Of a stretch of 64,000 nucleotides of DNA, positions 1 to 7,123 are shown piece after piece; position 1 is the stretch's first letter; each line of letters starts with the position of its first letter. The notes beneath the pieces are model-generated. The model was not told where the DNA came from, ran no database searches, and was given only the letters and a program-made list of their open reading frames with translations. This DNA is from Streptomyces sp. 3214.6. GTDB taxonomy: Bacteria; Actinomycetota; Actinomycetes; Streptomycetales; Streptomycetaceae. The position numbers and the translations under genes are program-made. The DNA is taken from positions 6,138,001 through 6,202,000 of the forward strand of contig NZ_LT670819.1 in assembly GCF_900129855.1 (NCBI RefSeq), read 5' to 3'.

Positions 1-604
1 AGACCTTCGTCGCGCGCGGCACGAGGACCGGGTCCTTCGACACGAACGTCTTCCGGTTCTCGCGCCCGGTGAACGCCGTCCCCGCCGGCAGGGTGATCGG
101 TTTGTCCGGGTTCTCGTTGTGGACGATCATCAGCCCGCCGGCCTTGGTGACGTCCCCCTTCAGTTTCTCGTACCGTTTCGTCCCGCCCGCGATGAGGACG
201 GAGCCGTTCGCGAGCTGGGTGTGGCCGGTGCAGAACAGGTCGTTGGGGGTGGGCACCTTTTTCACGGTGCCCTTCGCCGGGTCCCAGATCCGGGTGTCGA
301 ACTTCTTCGCGTCGAAGTTGTCCTGGTTGTTGCCGGAGCCCGCGACCAGCAGCACCTTCCCGGTGTGCAGGAGTACCGCGTGGATGGTGTCCTGCCGGTA
401 CTCCTTCGGGAACTCGACGATCTGCCAGTGGCCGTTGGCCGCCTTGTACTCGGGCTTGTTGATCGCGTACTGGTGGTACCTCTGCGTCCCGAAGCGGTAG
501 AGCCACGGCCCGTTCATCCCGGCCAGCACGACGACTACCGCCGTGGTGATCGCGAACCTGCGGGCACGCCGATGGACGACGAAACGGCCGACCCCGTCCC
601 TCAT
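1..604 (-). CDS. glxA: GlxA-type galactose-oxidase-like copper radical oxidase (5' part, cut by window edge)
   Basis: Only the first 201 codons are present; the gene continues beyond the left edge. The start is the ATG at 604-602, which overlaps the cslA stop as ATGA, so translation is probably coupled. The protein opens with a short basic leader and one hydrophobic segment (FAITTAVVVVLAG, about residues 18-30), a signal anchor that places the rest outside the membrane. After it come kelch/beta-propeller style stretches such as TIHAVLLHTGKVLLVAGSGNN and HTQLANGSVLIAGGT, typical of galactose oxidase-like enzymes. In Streptomyces GlxA is a mononuclear copper radical oxidase that acts with the neighbouring CslA in glycan deposition at hyphal tips. 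The Cys-Tyr cofactor and copper ligands lie outside the window, so catalytic competence cannot be judged. The call rests on propeller motifs plus the cslA context. Confidence 0.9.
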   Translation of the reverse strand, partial: MRDGVGRFVVHRRARRFAITTAVVVVLAGMNGPWLYRFGTQRYHQYAINKPEYKAANGHWQIVEFPKEYRQDTIHAVLLHTGKVLLVAGSGNNQDNFDAKKFDTRIWDPAKGTVKKVPTPNDLFCTGHTQLANGSVLIAGGTKRYEKLKGDVTKAGGLMIVHNENPDKPITLPAGTAFTGRENRKTFVSKDPVLVPRATKV

Positions 605-2559
605 TCCTCACGTCCCCCCAGCCCGCCCCGTCCGCCCGGTCCTCCCAGGCCGCCCGGACCCCCCACCGGGACCTCCCAGACGGTCTCGACCGGGGGAACC
701 GTGCCCTGCGCCGGCACCCGCTCGCCGTCCCGCGCCTCCTGCGCCGGCCGCGTTCTCACCTCCCGCGTCTTCTCCTCCCGCGCCCTCGCTTCCCGCGCCC
801 TCGCCTCGCGTACCTTCGCCTCCCGTACGACCACCCGCCACGCCACGATCGGCGAGGCGGTGACCAGCAGGGCGAACGAGGCCCAGACGATCATCGCGGG
901 CTGGGCGTGCCCGAACACGAACCCGGCGACGATGGACGCGGTGAAGACCAGCACGAAGAACAGATGGATCCGGAAGGTCCCGAACAGCGTGTCCGGGCTG
1001 GCGGAGTCCCCCTTCGGCGTCACCACGAACCTGCTCCTGCGCCGCAGTACGGCGTCCATGAGCGAGCGGGCGTACACCGGCGCCGACAGCGCCGACATGG
1101 CCATGCCGGCCACCCCGCCCGACCCCTCCGGCTCGTGAGGGGAGACGTTGTGCCGCCGGTTCCACAGGTACAGGCCGATCTGCAGCGCCGAGGCGTTGCC
1201 GTACAGCATCAGCCACACCGCCGGGTCGATGTTCACGCCCGAGGCGCCGAGGCCCAGGAACAGCGCGCAGCTCAGTGCGGCCAGGATCCAGTTGAGGGCC
1301 GACATCGGGTAGAAGACGATCATCATCGTGTAGTTGAAGAGCTTGCCCGGCGGCATGCTGAAGAAGCCCTTCCAGTACTGCTTGAGGATCGTCTCGTAGG
1401 TGCCGCGGGACCAGCGCAGCTGCTGGGTGAAGAAGTCGGTCCAGGCGGCCGGGCCCTCGCCGACCGCGAGCACGTCCGGGGTGTAGACCGACCGCCACCT
1501 GCGTCCCGTGGCCGGATTGCGGGTGCGGTGCAGCTCGAAGCCGGTGGCCATGTCCTCGGTGATCGAGTCGTACAGCCCGCCGATCTGCTTCAGCGCGCTG
1601 ATCCGCACGGCGTTGGAGGTGCCCACGAACATCGGGGCGCCGTAGCGGTTGCCGGCCCGCTGGATCAGGGCGTGGAAGAGGAACTGCTGGGACTCCGCGG
1701 CCTTGGTGACGAACGTGTCGTAGTTGCCGTAGACCTGCGGTCCGATGACGAAGCCGACGTCCGGGTCGCGGAAGTAGCCCAGCATCCGCTCCAGGTAGTT
1801 GGGCAGCGGTACGTGGTCGGTGTCGACGGAGGCGAAGTAGTCGTAGGCGTCGCCGTGGGCCTCCAGCCAGGCGTTGTAGTTGCCGTGCTTGGTCTTCGCG
1901 CGGTGCGGGCCCGACGGCCGGTTCCAGCGCTCGACGCCCTTGCGGCTGAAGTGGTGCACGCCCAGGCGCGCGCAGACCTCCTTCACCTCGGGGTCGTCGC
2001 CCTCGTCGAGCAGCCAGACGTGCAGCAGGCCCCGGTGGCGCAGCCGGACGGCGGCCTGAAGGGTCTTCGTCACCATCTCCAGGGGCTCCTTGCCGGGCAC
2101 GAAGGAGGTGAGGAAGGCGACGCGGGTGCCGGTCTGGGGCACCACCGGGACGGGGTCGCGGGCGACCAGGGTGGCGTGCGCGTTGGACAGCACGTTCAGA
2201 CAGCGGAAGAACTCGATCAGGCCGATCGACACCAGCATCACGATGTCGAGGGCGGGCAGGAAACCGTGGGCCGGGTGGTCGCGCTCGGTCCAGTGCGCCG
2301 GCCTCAGCAGCCACACCAGCAGCACCACCGACAGCAGCGGCGCCGCGCAGAGCATCAGCGCGGCCCGGATCCGGTGCGGCTCCTGGGCCAGCAGCGAGCG
2401 GTAGCGGACGGTGTACGGTCTGCCCGGCTCCGGCTGGGTGAGGGGCCCCGCCAGTCGGCTGTAGTGCTCGTAGTCGTACTTCGGCAGAGACTTTCTGAGG
2501 CGGCGATAGGTCACCGTGCCGCCGGAACGTCCCGCATGGTGGTGCGCAGGCACCGTCAT
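601..2559 (-). CDS. cslA: CslA, cellulose synthase-like membrane glycosyltransferase (GT2)
   Basis: This 652-aa processive family 2 glycosyltransferase would polymerise a beta-linked glycan from a nucleotide sugar and export it at the hyphal tip. The hallmarks are all visible: an early DEGDD acidic motif, the DTD metal site in YFASVDTDHVPLPNYL, TED in SITEDMATGFELH (the probable catalytic base) and the QxxRW product-binding motif in QQLRWSRGTYE. Two membrane spans precede the catalytic domain (LMLCAAPLLSVVLLVWLL and DIVMLVSIGLIEFF) and several follow it. The C-terminus is a long Arg/Glu-rich stretch (REARAREARAREEKTREV) and then a Gly/Pro-rich tail, both probably cytoplasmic and low complexity. 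The ATG at 2559 follows a GGGGGA ribosome site. The stop overlaps the glxA start, so the two form one operon. Confidence 0.95.
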   Translation of the reverse strand: MTVPAHHHAGRSGGTVTYRRLRKSLPKYDYEHYSRLAGPLTQPEPGRPYTVRYRSLLAQEPHRIRAALMLCAAPLLSVVLLVWLLRPAHWTERDHPAHGFLPALDIVMLVSIGLIEFFRCLNVLSNAHATLVARDPVPVVPQTGTRVAFLTSFVPGKEPLEMVTKTLQAAVRLRHRGLLHVWLLDEGDDPEVKEVCARLGVHHFSRKGVERWNRPSGPHRAKTKHGNYNAWLEAHGDAYDYFASVDTDHVPLPNYLERMLGYFRDPDVGFVIGPQVYGNYDTFVTKAAESQQFLFHALIQRAGNRYGAPMFVGTSNAVRISALKQIGGLYDSITEDMATGFELHRTRNPATGRRWRSVYTPDVLAVGEGPAAWTDFFTQQLRWSRGTYETILKQYWKGFFSMPPGKLFNYTMMIVFYPMSALNWILAALSCALFLGLGASGVNIDPAVWLMLYGNASALQIGLYLWNRRHNVSPHEPEGSGGVAGMAMSALSAPVYARSLMDAVLRRRSRFVVTPKGDSASPDTLFGTFRIHLFFVLVFTASIVAGFVFGHAQPAMIVWASFALLVTASPIVAWRVVVREAKVREARAREARAREEKTREVRTRPAQEARDGERVPAQGTVPPVETVWEVPVGGPGGLGGPGGRGGLGGREE

Positions 2560-2772
2560 GAATCATCCCCCCACACGCAGCTCGCACCGCGTGTAAATCC
2601 CCCCAACTGCCGCGAATCCGCAGCATCTTGAGAACCAGGGTTCTATGGGGTTCAGCATGATCGCAAGATGCGAAACGCGCTGTTTACTGCTCATACGGTC
2701 GCAATGTGGCGCATGTGGGAGTGTGGTGCGCTTCGTGAACCCGCTGTGGGTATTCGCACGCGGATACGAACG

Positions 2773-2800
2773 AAGGCCCCTCGCTTTCGCGAGAGGCCTT
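2773..2800 (-). terminator. Terminator hairpin downstream of tRNA-Lys copy 1
   Basis: A near-perfect inverted repeat (AAGGCCTCTCGC, loop, GCGAGGGGCCTT on the minus strand) lies 10 nt past the 3' end of the tRNA. Almost the same hairpin follows the third tRNA-Lys copy at 20336-20365. Confidence 0.75.
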
Positions 2801-2809
2801 CGGTGTCTG

Positions 2810-2883
2810 TGCGCCGCCAGGGACTCGAACCCCGGACCCGCTGATTAAGAGTCAGCTGCTCTAACCAACTGAGCTAGCGGCGC
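2810..2883 (-). tRNA. tRNA-Lys (CTT), copy 1
   Basis: A 74-nt cloverleaf on the minus strand. The acceptor stem GCGCCGC pairs with GCGGCGC and the discriminator base is A. The anticodon loop CTCTTAA carries CTT, the T arm has GGTTCGAGTCC, and no CCA is encoded. The sequence is identical to the copies at 8811-8884 and 20374-20447. Confidence 0.97.
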
Positions 2884-3078
2884 CTGCTGACGAGAGAACT
2901 CTACAGGACCTCCGAGGGTGCCCAGGACCACCCGTTCCCGGGCCCACTCCCCGCCGCTCCCCGCCATGGGCGCGCGTACATCATTCGGACCGTCAGCATG
3001 CGCGTCGTGAAGACAGTTGAGAAACTGCCCTGTGTGCACAGTCGCGGACATTTCCAGCTGGAGTGTGAGGGGAATCGC

Positions 3079-4614
3079 ATGGCGGCTCCGGTATTCGAGG
3101 AATTCGATCCCGCGAGCGACTGCGAATGCCCCGGATGCGTAGCGCGGCGGCGGGCGAGCCGACATTCCCCGCCCGCGCCGTTCGGCGGTCGCCCGGCCGC
3201 CCACCGTGCCGTGGTCGTCGCCACCGTGACGGCCGCGGCACTCGGCGCGGGCCATGCGCTGCCCGCCGTCGCCGCCGCGCAGGCCCCCGACGGGCCCGGC
3301 GTTCCCGCAGGTGAAGAGCCCGACACGCCCCAGGGTGGCAAGGCGCCGCTGCATGGACCGGCCGGCCAGTCGGCGCACCCCGGGGGCCTGGCGGGACCGG
3401 TCAGAACGCCCCCGACGACCCGGGCGGACATCATCGGACGGGCCAAGGAATGGGTTTCCGCCGAGGTGCCGTACAGCATGGACACCTACTGGTACGACGG
3501 TTACCGGCAGGACTGCTCGGGCTTCGTCTCCATGGCCTGGAACCTGCCCGGGAACGAGTGGACGGGCAGCCTCAACCAGTTCGGGACGCGGATTTCCAAG
3601 GAGGAACTCCAGCCCGGCGACATTCTGCTGTTCCACAATCCGACCGACCCCGAGAAAGGCTCGCACGTCGTCCTTTTCGGCGGCTGGACGGACTACACCC
3701 ACAGCTACTACGTCGTCTACGAGCAGACCCGCCCGACCACTCGCCGCCAGGCCACTCCCTACGCCTATTGGAGCAATTCCGACCGATACGTTCCCTATCG
3801 CTACAAGGGCCTCACGGCGACCACACCGGGCACCGGCACGGCGGCGGGTACCGGCACCGGTATCAGTACCGGTGCCGGTACCGGGACACAGGTCGGCAAT
3901 GCCGGTGGCGGCGGGAACAGGCCCGGGACCGGGGATGTCGCCTCGACGCCGTATCCGGGGCGGGCGGCTTTCGGGCCCGGCGCGAACAATCAGTACGTCG
4001 CCCTGCTCGGCCGGCTTCTCGTCGAGCGCGGCGGCGCGCGTTTCTACGCCTCGGGCCCCGGTCCGCGCTGGTCGGCCTCCGACGGCTGGGCCACCATGGC
4101 CTTCCAGCGCGCCCAGGGGTGGAGTGGCCCCGACGCCGACGGTATCCCCGGCCCGCGGACCTGGGCCCTGCTCGTCACCCACCAGGGCAGGAACATCGAG
4201 GCCTCGCTGCCTCCCGGGACGACCACCGGCAGCGGGGGCAGCCCCGGCACCGCCGCCGGCCCGGCCACCGCCGCCGGAAACGGGGCCGATGCCGGAAACG
4301 AGGCGGCCGCCGCAAACGGAGCGGTCGCCGGAGCCGGTACGACCGGCCCGCCCGCCGCTTCCGTGACGCCGCGCATTCCCCCGTACCCCGGCCGGGCCGC
4401 CTTCCGTCCGGGTGCGCAGAACGCGTACGTCACCCAGTTGGGGAAGCGGCTGGTGAAGAAGGGGTTCGGCAGGTACTACCCGTCCGGGCCGGGGCCGCGC
4501 TGGGGCGAGGCGGACCGGCGCGGAGTCGAGGCCTTCCAGCGCGCCCAGGGCTGGCGCGGCGGCGCGGCCGACGGCTACCCGGGCCCGGAGACCTGGCGGC
4601 GGCTCTTCCTGTGA
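3079..4614 (+). CDS. Secreted NlpC/P60-like cell-wall peptidase with two peptidoglycan-binding domains
   Basis: The start ATG at 3079 has a GAGGGGAA ribosome site; an in-frame ATG 81 nt upstream lacks one. The 511-aa protein has an unusual Cys-containing leader (CECPGCVARRR) before a hydrophobic export segment (AVVVATVTAAALGAGHALPAVAAA). The next domain has the papain-like core of cell-wall amidases: DCSGFVSMAW with the candidate nucleophile Cys and GSHVVLFGG with the candidate His. Two homologous modules follow, separated by Gly/Thr/Ala-rich linkers. Each begins YPGRAAFxPGA and ends FQRAQGW...DGxPGPxTWxxL, the pattern of peptidoglycan-binding domains. It probably hydrolyses peptide cross-links in the wall. 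Its place between cslA-glxA and the LPMO gene suggests work on the wall where the extracellular glycan is laid down; that link is inference. Confidence 0.8.
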   Translation: MAAPVFEEFDPASDCECPGCVARRRASRHSPPAPFGGRPAAHRAVVVATVTAAALGAGHALPAVAAAQAPDGPGVPAGEEPDTPQGGKAPLHGPAGQSAHPGGLAGPVRTPPTTRADIIGRAKEWVSAEVPYSMDTYWYDGYRQDCSGFVSMAWNLPGNEWTGSLNQFGTRISKEELQPGDILLFHNPTDPEKGSHVVLFGGWTDYTHSYYVVYEQTRPTTRRQATPYAYWSNSDRYVPYRYKGLTATTPGTGTAAGTGTGISTGAGTGTQVGNAGGGGNRPGTGDVASTPYPGRAAFGPGANNQYVALLGRLLVERGGARFYASGPGPRWSASDGWATMAFQRAQGWSGPDADGIPGPRTWALLVTHQGRNIEASLPPGTTTGSGGSPGTAAGPATAAGNGADAGNEAAAANGAVAGAGTTGPPAASVTPRIPPYPGRAAFRPGAQNAYVTQLGKRLVKKGFGRYYPSGPGPRWGEADRRGVEAFQRAQGWRGGAADGYPGPETWRRLFL

Positions 4615-4681
4615 CCGCGGTTCCCTCCCCACAACCCACTCACTGTCATGGCGTATCTGGCGCGGAGGCTGGAGGCACGCA

Positions 4682-5791
4682 ATGCACACGACCACTTCAC
4701 AGACGCCCGAGTCCGAGGGGCCGTCCAGGCCCGCCCGGCTCATCCAGAACGAGGCGACCACCGAGATCCCCGTCCACCTGCTGTTCCGTGACGAGCCCGA
4801 GCCGCGGCCGGTGCCGCTCGGGCCCGCCGTGGTGGGCAGCCGGGCGGGCACCGACGAGCAGCCGCGGCTGCGCCGGCCGACACCGGCCGTACCGCGGCCG
4901 GTGGCGCAGGTCGACCCCGAGCTGGCGGAGCGGCGGGCCCGGGTGCTGCCGGGCGCGGCGGGAGTGTTCGCCGGGGCCTGCGGGGCGGCGGGCTGTGTGG
5001 CCGCCTCATGGTGGGCCGGGGTGCTGCCGCCGCTGGCGGTGCGGGCGTTGCGGCTGCCGGAGTTCGCGGGCGCCGGGCTCGGTCCGGCGCAGTGGGCGGC
5101 GTACGCGGGTGCGGGTGCGCTGGGTCTGTTCGGCTTCGGCGGTCTCGCCCGGGGGCGGACGGGGCGGGCCTGGGTGCTCGGTCTGTTCGGCCGCTACCGG
5201 GGGACCGTGCGACGCACGGGTCTGCTGTGGGTGAACCCGCTGCTGCTGCGCCGCCGGGTGGACGTGCGGCTGCGGCACTGGCGCAGTGAGCCGATGCCCG
5301 CCGCCGACGGCAGCGGGGTCGCGCTGCGGGTCGTGGCCCTGGTGGTGTGGCGGGTGCGGGACACCGCGCGGGCCACGCTCGGCGTCGACGACCACGAGAC
5401 GTATCTGCGCGAGTGCGTCGAGGCGGCCCTCGCCCGGATCCCGGTGGAGACGCCGGGCGCGGGGCGGGGTTCGGTGGAGGCGGCGGGGGAGGCGCTGACG
5501 CGGCGGGTCGCGCAGGACGCGGGCGCCATCGGTCTGGAGGTGTACTCCGTGCAGCCGCTGCGGATCGAGTACGCCCCCGAGGTGGCCGCCGCGATGCACC
5601 GCCGCCGGATCGCCGCGCTCGACGCCCAGCACCGGGCGACGGTGCTGACGTCGGTCGTGGACTCGGTGGAGGACACGGTGACCCGGCTGACCATGCGGGG
5701 GCTGGTGGAGCTCGACGACTACGAGCGCAAGGCGCTGGTGAAGGACCTGACCGTGGCCTTCTGCGCGGGGCGTTCGGAACAGACGCCGTGA
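4682..5791 (+). CDS. SPFH/band-7 (stomatin-like) membrane protein
   Basis: This 369-aa protein has a GGAGG ribosome site before the ATG. A Pro-rich cytoplasmic N-terminus of about 85 residues is followed by two hydrophobic spans (GVFAGACGAAGCVAASWWAG and WAAYAGAGALGLFGFGGLA). The SPFH core then shows TGLLWVNPLLLRRRVDVRLRHWRS, a band-7 beta strand in VALRVVALVVWRVRD, and the helical IEYAPEVAAAMHRRRIAALDAQHRATVL that mediates oligomerisation in this family. SPFH proteins build membrane microdomains that recruit partners; no enzymatic activity is expected. It follows the peptidase gene by 67 bp on the same strand and may be co-transcribed with it. The exact role is unknown. Confidence 0.8.
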   Translation: MHTTTSQTPESEGPSRPARLIQNEATTEIPVHLLFRDEPEPRPVPLGPAVVGSRAGTDEQPRLRRPTPAVPRPVAQVDPELAERRARVLPGAAGVFAGACGAAGCVAASWWAGVLPPLAVRALRLPEFAGAGLGPAQWAAYAGAGALGLFGFGGLARGRTGRAWVLGLFGRYRGTVRRTGLLWVNPLLLRRRVDVRLRHWRSEPMPAADGSGVALRVVALVVWRVRDTARATLGVDDHETYLRECVEAALARIPVETPGAGRGSVEAAGEALTRRVAQDAGAIGLEVYSVQPLRIEYAPEVAAAMHRRRIAALDAQHRATVLTSVVDSVEDTVTRLTMRGLVELDDYERKALVKDLTVAFCAGRSEQTP

Positions 5792-5863
5792 GGGGCGCGC
5801 CATGAGGGAGGCAGGCCGTGTCGTTGATATGGACACAGCCAAGAAACGGCAATAATCTCGAAC

Positions 5864-5877
5864 TTGGTCTAGACCTG
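5864..5877. promoter_or_regulatory. DasR-like operator (dre) upstream of the LPMO gene
   Basis: TTGGTCTAGACCTG contains the perfect palindrome GGTCTAGACC, the core of the DasR responsive element, 46 bp upstream of the LPMO start. DasR is the GntR-type N-acetylglucosamine sensor, and chitin-binding protein and chitinase genes are known targets. No other copy of this core was noticed in the window. Confidence 0.7.
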
Positions 5878-5923
5878 CACGGCTCAGCTCAGTGAACTCC
5901 CCACGTTCTCCAGGAGCGACAGC

Positions 5924-6529
5924 ATGCGCAAAAAGACCAGGCTCCACGCCGCCGTGCTGGGCCTCGCCACCGCCGGAGCCTTCGTGCTCTCGGCCGGCGG
6001 CGCCAGCAGCCACGGCTACACCGACCTCCCCATCAGCAGGCAGAAGCTCTGCCAGAACGGCACCGTCACGGGCTGCGGCGACATCCAGTGGGAGCCGCAG
6101 AGCGTCGAGGGCCCGAAGGGCTTCCCGGCGTCCGGCGCGTCGGACGGCCGGATCTGCTCCGCGAACAACACCCGCTTCGCCCAGCTCGACAGCCCGAAGA
6201 CCCCGTCGGGCGCGGCATGGCCGACCACCAAGGTGACCGGCGGTCAGAGCTACACCTTCCGCTGGCAGTTCACCGCGATGCACGCCACGACCGACTTCAA
6301 GTACTACGTCACCAGGCAGGGCTGGAACCAGAACCACAACCTGGCCCGCTCCGACCTCACCCTCACCCCGTTCCTGACCGTGCCCTACGGTGGTCAGCGG
6401 CCCCCGGCCACCCTCTCGCACAGCGGCACGCTGCCGTCCGGGCTCAGCGGACGGCACATGATCGTCGCGGTGTGGACGATCGCCGACACGACCAACGCGT
6501 TCTACGCCTGCTCCGACGTCACGTTCTGA
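5924..6529 (+). CDS. AA10 lytic polysaccharide monooxygenase, secreted (LpmP/CHB type)
   Basis: This 201-aa copper enzyme oxidatively cleaves crystalline beta-glycans. The Sec signal peptide ends ...GGASS, so the mature chain starts at His30, the first copper ligand. His120 in FTAMHATTDF supplies the second half of the histidine brace, and Phe193 in TNAFYACSDV sits at the axial position usual for AA10. Cys pairs support two disulfides. There is no carbohydrate-binding module; the chain is one catalytic domain of ordinary family length. The ATG has a plausible CAGGAG site (CTCCAGGAGCGACAGC). The gene lies close to cslA-glxA; an LPMO at this position in S. coelicolor has been linked to glycan deposition at hyphal tips. 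A DasR-like operator upstream suggests induction by aminosugars. Confidence 0.92.
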   Translation: MRKKTRLHAAVLGLATAGAFVLSAGGASSHGYTDLPISRQKLCQNGTVTGCGDIQWEPQSVEGPKGFPASGASDGRICSANNTRFAQLDSPKTPSGAAWPTTKVTGGQSYTFRWQFTAMHATTDFKYYVTRQGWNQNHNLARSDLTLTPFLTVPYGGQRPPATLSHSGTLPSGLSGRHMIVAVWTIADTTNAFYACSDVTF

Positions 6530-6618
6530 GCATCGTTTGAGCTCCCCCGGGGTCCGGCGGGGGTACGTTCCCTGCACGCCGACACGACCAGGTCGGCGCC
6601 GGAACCTCGGGGGAGCCC

Positions 6619-7083
6619 ATGGAAGCCTTCTTCTACCTTGTGCCGTCGGTCATGATCGCCGGCCTGCTCTTCGGCGTGTTGGGTCTGCTCCGCCGCTCCC
6701 GGCGGGTCGCCCGGGCCTGGAGCGGCGGCCTCACCGCCGAGGCGCGCTGTCTGCGGTCGTACACGACGACCAGCGGCGGCGGCGACGACACCATGGTCAG
6801 CACGACCCTGCACCACGTCTACGAGTTCACCACCCGCGACGGCCGCACCATCCGCTTCGAGGAGGCGAACGGCCCCGGGACGACCCTCGAGGGCGACATC
6901 GTCACCGTCCACTACGCCGCCGGTCACCCCGACGAGGCCACGGCCAAGGCACCGGCCCCCGGCAGGCTCTTCGCCGAGTCGGGATGCCTGCTGCTCTTCC
7001 TCGGCACGGCCATCGCCTTCTGTGTGTTCTTCATGGTCACCGCCCACTGGATGTTCGCCGAGAGCGACGGCTTCATGCCCTAG
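6619..7083 (+). CDS. DUF3592-type small membrane protein
   Basis: A 154-aa protein with one N-terminal span (YLVPSVMIAGLLFGVLGLL), a compact beta-rich middle (HHVYEFTTRDGRTIRFEE, then EGDIVTVHYAAGHPDEATA) and a C-terminal span (GCLLLFLGTAIAFCVFFMV). This two-span architecture with a central domain containing VxVxYxPxxP-like strands is that of DUF3592 proteins, whose function is not known. The ATG is preceded by CTCGGGGGAGCCC. It is 89 bp downstream of the LPMO gene, in the same direction. Confidence 0.7.
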   Translation: MEAFFYLVPSVMIAGLLFGVLGLLRRSRRVARAWSGGLTAEARCLRSYTTTSGGGDDTMVSTTLHHVYEFTTRDGRTIRFEEANGPGTTLEGDIVTVHYAAGHPDEATAKAPAPGRLFAESGCLLLFLGTAIAFCVFFMVTAHWMFAESDGFMP

Positions 7084-7123
7084 CTCTCCACATCTGACGG
7101 TACGTCAACTACCGTGCGCGGCC

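Noticed and set aside
601..2631. Long plus-strand and alternative minus-strand open frames over cslA
   Set aside because: They give Arg/Pro/Gly/His-rich products without motifs; CslA in its own frame has every GT2 motif.
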